Below, piece by piece: positions 8,178 to 17,225 of a stretch of 45,941 bases of DNA (within the stretch, counting starts at the first letter, position 1; every line of letters begins with the position of its first letter). This stretch comes from Planctomycetaceae bacterium UBA6172 (GTDB lineage Bacteria > Planctomycetota > Planctomycetia > Pirellulales > Pirellulaceae). A program made the position numbers and the translations under genes. The notes under the pieces are model-generated. The model ran no database searches. It saw nothing but the letters and a program-made list of their open reading frames with translations, and was not told the origin of the DNA. Location of the stretch: the NCBI GenBank assembly GCA_002422955.1, contig DITY01000252.1, positions 1-45,941 on the forward strand, in the 5' to 3' direction.

Positions 8178-10442
8178 ATGGATGGGCAAACTTCGGAGAT
8201 TGACCCCTTGAATCCTGTTGTCCGAGACGACGTTGCGGAATCGCGGCGCGCCTACTTGGTGGTCCGGCGCGGGGGGCGATGGTCGGACGTCCTGCGTTTG
8301 GCTGCCACCCGCCCCGCGGTGATCGGCCGCAGTTCGGGGAATGCGGTTGTGATTCGGAGCCATCAGGCCAGTCGCAGGCACGCCGAGGTTTTCTGGGAAA
8401 ACGACGCCTGGTGGCTGCGCGATTTGGGCAGTCGGAACGGAACTCGTGTCGGCGGTGAACTTTTGGAGCGAGCCCGACGGTTGGTTCCGGGGGACCGAAT
8501 CGAGATTGCCGGCTTTGAGATGACGTTCGTTTCCCGGATCGAAGATGCCTTAGGGGGCAGCGAACGCGGGACGGGGCCCCGTCATTCGGCTGGCGCCACG
8601 GACGAGCAATTGACGCTCGACGGCTGGGCATCGTCGGTGATCACGAGGCGGGTCGAGGAAAGCCGTTATCTGGATGCTGCTTTGGGGGCGAGTGGCGAGC
8701 CGCCGGAAGGGGGACAGCGCGGAGAGGTTTCGGCGGTCGCCTCGGAACCAGCGGATGCGGCCGATTGGTCGGCCTTGTTCCGATTGGCCTATCGGCTGGC
8801 GAGTTGTGATACGGCCAAGCTCGCTGCGACAACGACGCTGGGGATGTTGGCGGAGGCCTTGCCCCGGTGTGCGGGAGGGATCTACCTGCGTGGCGAGGTG
8901 GTTGGCCGACCGAAGCAACATCCGGACGATTCGGAGTGGGCGTTGGTCGCGTCGCTGGAGTTGGGTGTCGCCGAGCAGGGGGGAGTGATGGCTTCGACAG
9001 TCGAAGCGGTGCTGGGAGGTGGTCAAGCGATCCTGGTGCGGGATTTGGGCGGCGAGTTGGAACGGGACGTGGCTGCGGAGCAGGCTCATCCAGAACCGAC
9101 CCTGCAGAGCACGATTTTGGCCCCGATCGGAGCGCTGCGCCCCAGGTCCAAGGGGGGTGACGTATTCGCTTGGTTCGGATATCTGCAACTCGTCTCCGTT
9201 GACCCGGGGCTGCCTTTGACCCCTGATCGTTTGGAATTGGTGACGGCCGCGGCAGGCGTTTTGGGGGCGGCGTTGGAGAATCTGTTCGAACGCGGTCGTT
9301 TGATCCGGTCGCTGAGGCGCAGTCGGCGCGCCGTGGATACGTTGCGGCAGCGGCTGGAGGATTCCGTACGGATCTTGGGAGCAAGCGCTCCGATGTTGCG
9401 GTTGTTGGAAACCATTCGACGGGTCGCAAAGACCGATGCTACCGTTTTGGTTACCGGGGAGTCGGGAGTGGGCAAGGAGTTGGTTGCCGCGGCGATTCAT
9501 CAGGCGAGCCCGCGTCGTGATGGGCCGCTGATCTGTTTGAACTGCGCGGCGTTATCGCCGACGTTGCTGGAGAGTGAGTTATTCGGCCATGAGCGGGGGG
9601 CTTTCACCGGGGCGACCGAACAGAAGCAAGGCAAGTTTGAGGCGGCCGACGGCGGGACGCTGATGTTGGACGAAATCGGCGAAATGGATCTGGCGTTGCA
9701 GGCCAAGTTGTTGCGGGTGCTGGAAGGGCATCCGTTTGAGCGGCTGGGGGGCAACGTGCCGTTGCGGATGGATGTGCGGCTGATCGCCGCGACGAATCGC
9801 GATTTGGCCGCGGAGGTTGCGGCTGGGCAATTTCGGGGTGACCTCTATTACCGCTTGAATGTCGTCGAGATCGCCGTCCCGCCGCTGCGAGACCGCGGTG
9901 ACGATATCCGAATCCTGGCTGAGCATTACACCGCCTACTTCGCCGAGAAGACGGCAAGGGTGGTTGTGGGCATTAGCGAGCGAGCTCAGCGGGCGTTGGC
10001 GGATTATCCTTGGCCCGGCAACGTTCGGGAATTGAAAAATGTGATCGAACGCGCGGTGGTTTTGGGCAATGACCGCTGTATCGATATCGACGATCTGGCA
10101 TTGCCACGGACCGTGTTCGCGTCGCCACGCTCCGCCGTAGCGGCACGACCAGGGCAATTGCCAGGTGAGACGGGTGGTGTCAGGCGAAACGCGGGCGATC
10201 GGGCGGAGTCGGCGGCCGCGGTGTCAGCCGAGCATGACGCCCCTCCGCGGCAAGGCTTGGCCGAAGGACCCCATAGGACGGCCATGTCGCTCGTCGACAT
10301 GGAGCGAGAGCACCTTATCGAGATACTTAGGCTGACGGATGGCAACAAGAGTCGAGCGGCCGTCATATTGGGGATCGAACGCAGTACGCTGGACCGCAAG
10401 TTGAAGCGATACGAGATCGAAGCGGGCGAATATCGTGGCTAG
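8178..10442 (+). CDS. FHA-GAF sigma-54-dependent transcriptional activator
   Basis: A 754-residue enhancer-binding protein. An N-terminal FHA domain (residues about 27-118) shows GR at 50-51, SRRH at 65-68 and LGSRNGT at 83-89, the phosphothreonine-binding signature. A GAF-like region follows (about 190-380). The AAA+ domain has Walker A GESGVGKE (about 427-434), GAFTGA (about 474-479), which contacts sigma-54, and Walker B LMLDEIGEMD (about 495). The C-terminus is a Fis-type helix-turn-helix (about 722-745, NKSRAAVILGIERSTLDRKL). FHA in place of a receiver domain implies control by Ser/Thr phosphorylation, by analogy with other FHA-EBPs. Target genes are unknown; it is divergent from the DUF1598 gene. 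Confidence 0.93.
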   Translation: MDGQTSEIDPLNPVVRDDVAESRRAYLVVRRGGRWSDVLRLAATRPAVIGRSSGNAVVIRSHQASRRHAEVFWENDAWWLRDLGSRNGTRVGGELLERARRLVPGDRIEIAGFEMTFVSRIEDALGGSERGTGPRHSAGATDEQLTLDGWASSVITRRVEESRYLDAALGASGEPPEGGQRGEVSAVASEPADAADWSALFRLAYRLASCDTAKLAATTTLGMLAEALPRCAGGIYLRGEVVGRPKQHPDDSEWALVASLELGVAEQGGVMASTVEAVLGGGQAILVRDLGGELERDVAAEQAHPEPTLQSTILAPIGALRPRSKGGDVFAWFGYLQLVSVDPGLPLTPDRLELVTAAAGVLGAALENLFERGRLIRSLRRSRRAVDTLRQRLEDSVRILGASAPMLRLLETIRRVAKTDATVLVTGESGVGKELVAAAIHQASPRRDGPLICLNCAALSPTLLESELFGHERGAFTGATEQKQGKFEAADGGTLMLDEIGEMDLALQAKLLRVLEGHPFERLGGNVPLRMDVRLIAATNRDLAAEVAAGQFRGDLYYRLNVVEIAVPPLRDRGDDIRILAEHYTAYFAEKTARVVVGISERAQRALADYPWPGNVRELKNVIERAVVLGNDRCIDIDDLALPRTVFASPRSAVAARPGQLPGETGGVRRNAGDRAESAAAVSAEHDAPPRQGLAEGPHRTAMSLVDMEREHLIEILRLTDGNKSRAAVILGIERSTLDRKLKRYEIEAGEYRG

Positions 10443-10626
10443 GGGAGCGTCAAGTAAAACGTTGAGGATCAGGGTCAGGAGGCCCGGAGTCAATTGTGCG
10501 AAGCGCCCGCGGGGCCGTTCCGGCAACTGGCTGCTGCCCCCTAACCCCAACATTGGATATGGATGCTCCACTAGGGCAGCGCCGTCAGCAATCGCGGCCG
10601 AGGTTTGGGTCGCCTGAGGTTCGGGA

Positions 10627-11877
10627 TCAAGAGCCGAGGATTCGCTGAACCGCTCGGATCCGCGATGGCAATTCTTCGGGCTCGCCCACGAGCGTCACGT
10701 GCCCCATCTTGCGGCCTGGTTGAGCGTCATGCTTGTCATAAAGGTGCAGGTGGCTTCCCGGGATCTGCAGGAGGGCGTACCAATCGGGCGTCCCGTCACG
10801 CCAGGCTTGACCCATCACGTTGACCATGGCGGCGGCGGGGACGATGAGCTCGGTGTTGCCCAAAGGGAGTCCACAGACGGCGCGGAGTTGCTGTTCGAAT
10901 TGGCTGGTTTGGCAGGCTTCGATGGTCAGGTGGCCCGAATTGTGGGGGCGGGGCGCGATTTCGTTGATCAGCAGCTCGCCTCGCGCATCGACGAAGAACT
11001 CGATGCAAATCAAGCCAAACAGACCCAAAGCCTCGGCCGCTCGGATCACCATCGCTTTGGCCTGCTGTGCGATTGCCGGGGCGAGCGATGCGGGGCAAGT
11101 CGTCACATCAAGGATGTGGTGGCGGTGCTGATTCTCGAAAACCGGGAAAACCGCCACGGGGAAGGAGCTGGTCGGGTCCCCATCGATTGGCGCCGCGCCG
11201 CGAGCGATGATCACCGAGATCTCTTTTTGGTAGGAAATCCAGGCTTCGGCGATCAACGGGCGGTCGAATCGGGAGGTCCGTGAGGGAGCGGCCTGGTCAA
11301 TCCACACCCGAAAATCCGCTGCGGACTCGATTTTCCATTGGCCTTTACCGTCGTAGCCATCGCGGGTGGTTTTGACGACCAGCGGTAAGCCGAGTTTGTG
11401 TTTCGCGTCTTCGAGGTCGGCGGGGGAATGGACTAGGTGAAATGGCGTCACCGGTAGCCCGGCATCCGAAAGGGTTTGTTTTTCGATACCCCGGTCCTGG
11501 GCGATTCGCAGGACATTGGCTTGAGGGTAAACCCCGACGCGTTCGGTGAGGTATTCGACCGCATCGACCGGAATGTTCTCGAACTCCAGCGTCACGACAT
11601 CGCAAAGGTGTGCGAGCTGATCCAGCAGGGGGCGGGAATTGGCGGGACCGATTAGCGCTTGGTTCGAAACGGATCCGGCGGGGCAGTCGGCAGTGTCACC
11701 GAGCACCACCATGCGATAGCCCAGTTGGGCCGCCGCGAGCGCGAACATGCGGCCGAGTTGACCGCCACCCAGCATCCCGATGGTGTTACCGGGAAGGACC
11801 ATTGGGGGCGGCACGGCTACGAATGTCGGGGCAGGCAACGCGGATTCGGGCGCTGGATTCACTCGCTCGGCGGTCAT
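10627..11877 (-). CDS. purK: N5-carboxyaminoimidazole ribonucleotide synthase PurK
   Basis: A 416-residue ATP-grasp enzyme. It makes N5-CAIR from AIR, bicarbonate and ATP in purine biosynthesis. Recognised by the N-terminal GMLGGGQLGRM, the segment VVTLEFENIP, the ATP-grasp stretch VVKTTRDGYDGKGQW and the late motif NEIAPRPHNSGH. The N-terminus has about 30 extra residues before the Rossmann-like start, so translation could begin later. It is however coupled to purE, because its ATG overlaps the purE stop as ATGA. PurK and PurE act consecutively. Confidence 0.97.
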   Translation of the reverse strand: MTAERVNPAPESALPAPTFVAVPPPMVLPGNTIGMLGGGQLGRMFALAAAQLGYRMVVLGDTADCPAGSVSNQALIGPANSRPLLDQLAHLCDVVTLEFENIPVDAVEYLTERVGVYPQANVLRIAQDRGIEKQTLSDAGLPVTPFHLVHSPADLEDAKHKLGLPLVVKTTRDGYDGKGQWKIESAADFRVWIDQAAPSRTSRFDRPLIAEAWISYQKEISVIIARGAAPIDGDPTSSFPVAVFPVFENQHRHHILDVTTCPASLAPAIAQQAKAMVIRAAEALGLFGLICIEFFVDARGELLINEIAPRPHNSGHLTIEACQTSQFEQQLRAVCGLPLGNTELIVPAAAMVNVMGQAWRDGTPDWYALLQIPGSHLHLYDKHDAQPGRKMGHVTLVGEPEELPSRIRAVQRILGS

Positions 11878-12374
11878 AGTTCGGAGTTCGCCAGGATGTC
11901 TTCGGTTTGTCGCTGCATCATCTGCTGTAGGCGGTCGAGAAGCGGTTGGTCTTGGAGCGCGAGAATCCGGGCGGCGAGGATTGCGGCATTCTTGGCTCCC
12001 GCCGCTCCGATCGCCATCGTAGCCACCGGAATGCCGCCGGGCATCTGCACGATCGAAAGGAGTGAATCGAGGCCTTGGAGGGAACGGCTTTGGATCGGGA
12101 CGCCGATCACCGGGAGGGGCGTTTCGCTGGCCACCATCCCCGGCAAGTGGGCTGCGCCGCCGGCACCCGCGATGATCACCCGGAGACCGCGGGTAGAGGC
12201 CGAAGCAGCGTACTGCATCATCTGTTGGGGCGTGCGATGGGCTGAAACGACTCGTTTTTCATGGGGAATGCCCAATGCGGTCAGCATTTCGCTGGCGTGA
12301 ACCATCGTTTCCCAGTCGTTGCGGCTGCCCATGATGACGCCGACAACGGGGGGCGGTGGGGGCGACTGGGTCAT
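11874..12374 (-). CDS. purE: N5-CAIR mutase PurE
   Basis: A 166-residue class I PurE, which moves the carboxyl group of N5-CAIR to give CAIR. Motifs: GSRNDW (usually GSxSDW; Asn replaces Ser here), SAHRTP, GAGGAAHLPGM and the ATMAIG segment. Length fits the bacterial class I enzyme, and the adjacent purK supports that class. It is first of the overlapping purE-purK pair and lies 75 bp after a small membrane-protein gene on the same strand. Confidence 0.97.
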   Translation of the reverse strand: MTQSPPPPPVVGVIMGSRNDWETMVHASEMLTALGIPHEKRVVSAHRTPQQMMQYAASASTRGLRVIIAGAGGAAHLPGMVASETPLPVIGVPIQSRSLQGLDSLLSIVQMPGGIPVATMAIGAAGAKNAAILAARILALQDQPLLDRLQQMMQRQTEDILANSEL

Positions 12375-12449
12375 GACGGGGGTTGGGGATTGGCGGGATA
12401 GCGTTGATGGAGAGGATCGGGCGGTCCCTCGGAATGCCCGGTAACGACT

Positions 12450-12920
12450 TCAGGATTCTAGCGGAGCCATGGGAACAGTCTGTAGGCCACGCCACAGGAA
12501 GTGGATAAGCAGGAGACCGCGCGCCGTCCAGAGCAGGGTGCGGATCCAGTTCGTTGCGACCAATTGGCGGTAGGCGTCGCGGTCAAAGCCTTGCAGCAGG
12601 CGAGTATGGCAGGGGACCTGGAGCAGCAGGGTCGAGGCCCAGATTGCGATCACCGCCAGCAGCCCTGCGATAGCCAATTGCCGCGAAATCCAGACCGGGC
12701 AAGGGCCGAACGCCAAGAGGCCGGCGGTTGTGAGCTCGACAACCATGATCGGTCCGACCACTGGGGTGATGAGGCGATTGTGGGCGGTTTCGTAGGCGAC
12801 GAAATCGGGTTGGCCGACCCGGTCGAAGAGTGGGTAGTGAACGATCTGAATCGTCCAGATCAGGCCAACTAGGTAGAGCGTGCTAACGAGGTTGAGTAAG
12901 AAAAAGGCGTTACTGGTCAT
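12450..12920 (-). CDS. Small four-span membrane protein of unknown function
   Basis: A 156-residue integral membrane protein with about four hydrophobic segments (near residues 5-25, 55-75, 83-103 and 125-145). The HYPLF segment after the first span is followed by Tyr, His and Glu residues in the next loop and helix, which gives a pattern similar to DUF1772-like membrane proteins, but I cannot assign it. It lies upstream of purE on the same strand; co-transcription is possible but there is no functional link I can support. It is divergent from the lipoprotein gene at 13057. Confidence 0.78.
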   Translation of the reverse strand: MTSNAFFLLNLVSTLYLVGLIWTIQIVHYPLFDRVGQPDFVAYETAHNRLITPVVGPIMVVELTTAGLLAFGPCPVWISRQLAIAGLLAVIAIWASTLLLQVPCHTRLLQGFDRDAYRQLVATNWIRTLLWTARGLLLIHFLWRGLQTVPMAPLES

Positions 12921-13056
12921 GTCGGGGGTGGCCGTTGGCGGCGGGATGCGGCGTGTGTCGGGTACGGGGGATTGGGATTGCGGGAATCGTTAAAAATTTC
13001 CTATTTTTTGCGAGGTAGTTCAGGACGGAACGGGTACGGAACGTTGCGAGGCAGGG

Positions 13057-14544
13057 ATGTTTGAGAGAATCAGAGCTCAAGGCTGGGTGTTGATCCTGGC
13101 GATAGCCTTTGCGGCCGGATGTCGGATGGGGGTGCCGCTGGATCGCAACGTGCATATCAGCCAGCAATTCGGCGACGAAACCTCGCAGGACGCGGCCCCC
13201 AGAACCCGGCTTGCACCTTCGGGAGCCGGCAGGCGTCCCGCTGCGAAAGTCGAGGGCGACAGCAAGCAGTTGGCTCAACGGCCGCCGGTCGATAAATCGG
13301 CCAACTTTTCCTTAAGCGATTCCGGCCTAGGGTCCGATCGGGAAGCCCCTGTCGACATGCAGTTTAGCGATTCGGAGCCGAGTTCGGACGAGCCTACGCG
13401 TGACAAGGGGCTGGACGAATTGCTTGCGGATTTACGCGACAGTCCCCCCGAGATTCAGCAACAATTTCTTGGGCAATTGGCCGAAGCGGCTGCTCATGCC
13501 GAGTCGGCCGCTACTCGGACGGACCAACCGGTTGATATCAGGGATCAGTTGAGCCGAGCGCTCCGATCATTGCCGGCCTTGCCGGAGGAGTCGGCAACCA
13601 CTGAGGCTGGAGGCAAGATTCCGGTTCGCCTGGCATCTTCGGCGTCGGATCGGCCCGACGGCGGCGACTTGGCGGACGTTGCTCGAGCGGTCGCGACGGC
13701 TACTGAAGAAGACCTGACGGTTGTCGAACAGGTCGCGGCCGCTTCGGCCGGAAAGCCGACGGATACCAAGGCTGTTGCGGGAGGCCAGGCCGCAGCGGCT
13801 CTGGGGTCGCCCGAGGGATTGCCAAGTCTGGATGCTCGAAAAGGCACGCCCGCGGAGCTATTCGCTCAGCTAATCGAGGCGCTAGGCGAGCCCGAGGAAG
13901 GTGAATCGGCCGGTGATCGCGTCCGACGAGAGTTGGTGCGTGCTCACCTGCAGGTACTCGCGGGCGATGCGGAGTGGACGCCGAGCAGGTTGGAGGGGAT
14001 GGGTAACCGGGAGCAAGACTTCCTGCGAAATCACCTGGTGGCGGTCGGGAAATTGGTCGACCCCGAAGCTCATCCGGTACCGGCACGACGATTTGCTTCG
14101 GCCTTGCCGGAATACCGGGATGCGGTGACGAACCTGGCGGCAACGGCTGAGCACCTCGAGATTCGCTCGGCCGCATTCTGCAAGGAAATCATCAGCTTCG
14201 GTCAGGTCAAACGCTTTGGCGACGAGCCGTTCGAAGCCGGGCAAAAAGTGATCGTGTATTGCGAGATCGATAACTTCGTCGCCGATAAAACGGATGCGGG
14301 TTACGAGACCGAAATCCAGGGTAGCTACGAATTGTTCGATGCTGGGGGCGTGAAGGTGGGAGGGCAAGTGTTACCCAAGGATTTGCAGCAATGCGATCAC
14401 CCGCTGCGGGATTATTTCATCGCCTATCAGATGCACTTGCCAGCCCGCTTGGAGCCTGGGCAATACCGCCTCGAGCTGACGATGGAATGTTTGCGAGGCA
14501 AGAAATATGGTCAGGTCAGTTTGCCCCTGGTGATCAAGAAGTGA
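13057..14544 (+). CDS. Planctomycete lipoprotein with conserved C-terminal beta domain
   Basis: A 495-residue protein with a lipoprotein signal: a hydrophobic stretch then AFAAGC, Cys22 being the lipidation site. A long acidic, Ala-, Ser- and Glu-rich middle (about 40-300) looks disordered. The C-terminal 130 residues look folded and beta-rich (QKVIVYCEIDNF, then GSYELFDAGG, then LEPGQYRLELTMECL), as in a conserved domain I associate with planctomycete envelope proteins. No enzymatic motif is visible. GAGGCAGGG directly precedes ATG 13057. It converges with the P-II gene, leaving only 40 bp between stops. Confidence 0.84.
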   Translation: MFERIRAQGWVLILAIAFAAGCRMGVPLDRNVHISQQFGDETSQDAAPRTRLAPSGAGRRPAAKVEGDSKQLAQRPPVDKSANFSLSDSGLGSDREAPVDMQFSDSEPSSDEPTRDKGLDELLADLRDSPPEIQQQFLGQLAEAAAHAESAATRTDQPVDIRDQLSRALRSLPALPEESATTEAGGKIPVRLASSASDRPDGGDLADVARAVATATEEDLTVVEQVAAASAGKPTDTKAVAGGQAAAALGSPEGLPSLDARKGTPAELFAQLIEALGEPEEGESAGDRVRRELVRAHLQVLAGDAEWTPSRLEGMGNREQDFLRNHLVAVGKLVDPEAHPVPARRFASALPEYRDAVTNLAATAEHLEIRSAAFCKEIISFGQVKRFGDEPFEAGQKVIVYCEIDNFVADKTDAGYETEIQGSYELFDAGGVKVGGQVLPKDLQQCDHPLRDYFIAYQMHLPARLEPGQYRLELTMECLRGKKYGQVSLPLVIKK

Positions 14545-14584
14545 TCGGGCGACCATGCCCAAATCTCAAGCCGAGTGATCATGT

Positions 14585-14932
14585 TCAGATCGCCTCACTG
14601 CCTCGCTCGCCCGTGCGGATCCGAATGCAGTCGTCCATCGGGAGCACGAAGATTTTCCCGTCGCCAATTTCGCCACCTGGGCCGGACCGCCCTCCCTCGA
14701 GGATGGCATCGATCGTCGGCTGGACGAACGGTTCGTTGACGGCGATTTGAAGCTGGACCTTGCGAAGCAGGTTGACACTGAACTCGTGTCCGCGATAGGC
14801 ACCGGTTTGGCCTTTCTGGCGACCGAAACCTTGGCAATCCATGACGGTCAAGCGAAAGACCTCAACCTTCGTGAGGGCTTCCTTGACGGCCTCCAACTTG
14901 CTTGGCTGAATGATCGCGATGATGAGTTTCAC
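14585..14932 (-). CDS. P-II nitrogen regulatory protein (GlnK/GlnB family)
   Basis: A 115-residue P-II signal protein, which senses ATP/ADP and 2-oxoglutarate and controls AmtB and nitrogen enzymes. The family signature GFGRQKG (35-41) begins the T-loop, and IGDGKIFVLP and CIRIRTGE complete the core. Lys58 and Tyr46 are kept, but position 51, the uridylylated Tyr of E. coli GlnB/GlnK, is Phe (YRGHEF). The B-loop side also has three extra residues (GGRSGPGGEIGDG). The start is GTG 14932, giving a normal MKLIIAIIQP N-terminus; there is no clear Shine-Dalgarno. It lies downstream of amtB on the same strand, 626 bp away, supporting a GlnK-like role. Confidence 0.95.
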   Translation of the reverse strand: MKLIIAIIQPSKLEAVKEALTKVEVFRLTVMDCQGFGRQKGQTGAYRGHEFSVNLLRKVQLQIAVNEPFVQPTIDAILEGGRSGPGGEIGDGKIFVLPMDDCIRIRTGERGSEAI

Positions 14933-15558
14933 GAGGCACTTTATGAGAGGAAGCAGCGATCCGAGCGGGGCGGAACGCGAGGTGTGGTTGGCAGGGAGAA
15001 CTCGGTGACCGGCCGGGGACCTGCCGGCTGAATTTGGCGGCGGTGCCCACGTTTTACCGTTTTGGCGGCTCCGCGGAAACCTTCGGCTTTGGTGCGGGCG
15101 GAAAGAAGCGGAACTCCACCGAATGGGGAGCAGTAGCTCAATCAAGTGATTCGCGGATCGGTAAGGATCGTGAGGTAAACTAGGAGTCCGGTAGCTTTTG
15201 AGCGAAGCACCCTAACGGCCTGTTCCTCGCAAAAGCTACCGGCCACTTATTTACCGCTCATAGCTATCTCGACCATCGAACAAGCAAGAATGAGAGGAAA
15301 CCCCGGCCCGGGTGGGTGAGGCGGACACCCACCACAGGCCATTGGGGATCCTTCCGGCCCAGGCAAGAGCCGGGAAGAATTTTACATTTGTTCCAACTCG
15401 TCCTGGCGATTTCGGCACCAGGTACGCCGCCATCTTCGAAACGCTACTCCAACCGGGCTGCCCGCCGCCGAAGGCCGAAGCCTTCGACGGCGGAGCGGCG
15501 GTGGGTAGACAGGACCACCGCGAGCGATCGCAAACCTGCGGGCTCGCGGCATAAAACG
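14933..15558. other. 626-bp amtB to P-II spacer with palindromic elements
   Basis: The gap is too long for a tight operon. It contains a perfect 13-bp hairpin (15188-15242) described separately and a GC-rich hairpin near 15459-15490 built from GCCGCCGAAGGC-type arms. No credible coding frame is visible. Presumably it holds the P-II promoter, or a processed spacer of an amtB-P-II transcript. Confidence 0.5.
15188..15242. repeat. 13-bp inverted repeat, probable repetitive extragenic palindrome
   Basis: CCGGTAGCTTTTG (15188-15200) and CAAAAGCTACCGG (15230-15242) are exact reverse complements around a 29-base centre. There is no T run, so it is not a standard terminator. The sequence has the feel of a dispersed intergenic palindrome I believe occurs in Pirellulaceae genomes; that is memory-based inference, and no second copy is evident in this window. 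Confidence 0.5.
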
Positions 15559-17013
15559 CTATTGAATCTTTCCGCCAGCAACCGCGTCGGAAGGATAGGC
15601 GTGCATACCGTGCTCGGAGATGTCCAGACCGGCATGTTCATCCTCAGCCGTAACTCGCAGCATCCCGAGGGCTTTGAGAATGGAGAACAGGACCAACATC
15701 GTTATGAACGCCCAGGCACAGACGGCAAGCACGCCAATGGCCTGGACGGCAACAAAAGCACCTACCGACTCGATGCCGTCAGGCAAATTGCCAAAAATAC
15801 CGGTCGCCAGACCGCCCCAGATCCCACAGATGCCGTGGACCGGAAAGGCACCAACCGGGTCGTCGATCTTGAGCTTGTCAAGAACGATGACGCCCAGCAC
15901 GACCAAAGCGCCACTGACCGCACCGATGATCAGCGCCTCAACCTGAGTCACGCGGTCGCAGTTCGCCGTGATCCCAACCAGGCCTCCCAAAGCCCCGTTC
16001 AGAAGCATCGTCAAATCTGGTTTGCCGAACAACAACCAGGCAAAGACGAGAGCACCAACCGCACCGGCAGAGGCGGAAATGGTGGTCGTTAACGCGATGA
16101 ACGTGGTCGCTTCGGCGTTGGAAGCACCTGCGTAGGTCAGTTGGCTACCGGGGTTGAACCCGTACCACCCCACCCACAGGATGAAGACGCCCAAGGCTGC
16201 GAAGGTGATGTTGTGGCCCGGCAGCGGGATGCTTTTTCCATCCGCGGTGTATCGACCGATACGAGGGCCCAGCAGCATCGCACCCGCAAGCCCGGCAAAA
16301 CCACCCACGGCGTGAACGAGAATGCTGCCAGCGAAATCCTGGAAGCCCATATCGGCCAGCCAGCCGCCGCCCCACTTCCACGAACCGCTGATCGGATAGA
16401 TCAGTCCCGTGAGTAAGCCGCTGTAGATGATGTAACCGCCGAACTGCATACGCCCCGCGACGGCACCTGAAACGATCGTGGCCGCGGTCGCCGCGAATGC
16501 CGCTTGAAACAGGAAATCGACGGCGGCACTGTAATTTTCACCCCGATCCGTGCCATCGACGCCATCGCGAGTGACAAACGACGCTGGTGTGCCGAGCCAA
16601 CCGTCGACGATCCAGTTGTCCCCGGGATACATCAGTGCGAAACCGATGAACAGATACAACAACACGCCGACCGCCAAGTCAATCACGTTCTTAGCGAGGA
16701 TGTTGACAGTATTCTTGGCGGCGTTGAGCCCGACTTCGACCATCGCGAAGCCGGCCTGCATGAAAATCACCAACACGGCGCAGATGAACATGATCAACGT
16801 GTTGATCGTGTAATTGAAATCCGCCTCGCTGATGTACGAAATGTCACCCGCGTCGGCCTCGACAGCGGCCTCCGTCGCCGCCTCTACCGGAGCCTCAACG
16901 GCGACGGTCGCGGCATCCTGAGCGGACGCGACCGACGCGAATGACATCCCGACCCCCAACATCCCCACAAGGAGAACAATCCAGAGGGAAAACCCTCTTC
17001 CAGTGTGTAGCAT
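15559..17013 (-). CDS. amtB: Ammonium transporter AmtB/Amt family
   Basis: A 484-residue channel protein with an N-terminal signal peptide (ending near ASAQ, residue 32), then an Ala/Glu-rich linker and eleven membrane helices. The twin pore histidines are visible at 234 (ILVHAVGG) and 393 (FPVHGICGIWG). FMQAGFAMVEVG and the NPGS segment are typical of Amt. It conducts ammonium across the inner membrane. The C-terminus ends with a conserved EHGMHAYP, as in many Amt proteins. A P-II gene follows on the same strand, the usual partner that blocks the channel in nitrogen excess. A possible sigma-54 promoter lies about 200 bp upstream. Confidence 0.97.
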   Translation of the reverse strand: MLHTGRGFSLWIVLLVGMLGVGMSFASVASAQDAATVAVEAPVEAATEAAVEADAGDISYISEADFNYTINTLIMFICAVLVIFMQAGFAMVEVGLNAAKNTVNILAKNVIDLAVGVLLYLFIGFALMYPGDNWIVDGWLGTPASFVTRDGVDGTDRGENYSAAVDFLFQAAFAATAATIVSGAVAGRMQFGGYIIYSGLLTGLIYPISGSWKWGGGWLADMGFQDFAGSILVHAVGGFAGLAGAMLLGPRIGRYTADGKSIPLPGHNITFAALGVFILWVGWYGFNPGSQLTYAGASNAEATTFIALTTTISASAGAVGALVFAWLLFGKPDLTMLLNGALGGLVGITANCDRVTQVEALIIGAVSGALVVLGVIVLDKLKIDDPVGAFPVHGICGIWGGLATGIFGNLPDGIESVGAFVAVQAIGVLAVCAWAFITMLVLFSILKALGMLRVTAEDEHAGLDISEHGMHAYPSDAVAGGKIQ

Positions 17014-17208
17014 CGAAGACTCGCCTAAATCTGAAATGAGAATGCATGATGCCGCGGACCCTCAGCGACTTTTCGCTGGAGATCTCACGGCTGACAATGA
17101 CGCCAGACTCGCACCCTCCGACCCTGCCCGCCTAATCCTGCTTGGGCCGTTTCTCAACGTTGATCGAAAGCGGTCCGTTCCTTATGCCGAACGTCGAAGC
17201 CACCGATT

Positions 17209-17225
17209 AGCAAGCGGTGGGCCGA
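17209..17225 (-). promoter_or_regulatory. Possible sigma-54 promoter of amtB
   Basis: On the minus strand the sequence CGGCCCA-N4-TTGCT has the invariant GG-N10-GC spacing. The -12 box is a full match to TTGCW; the -24 box matches TGGCACR at five of seven positions. It would start transcription near 17198, about 185 bp before amtB. This is sensible because amtB/glnK is sigma-54 controlled in many bacteria, but the match is weak in GC-rich DNA and no NtrC gene is seen here. Confidence 0.35.

Noticed and set aside
10443..10626. GTCAGG...CCCGGAG words resembling SRP RNA
   Set aside because: Only scattered short words match; the characteristic GGAAG loop and paired AGCAG side are not in the right places.
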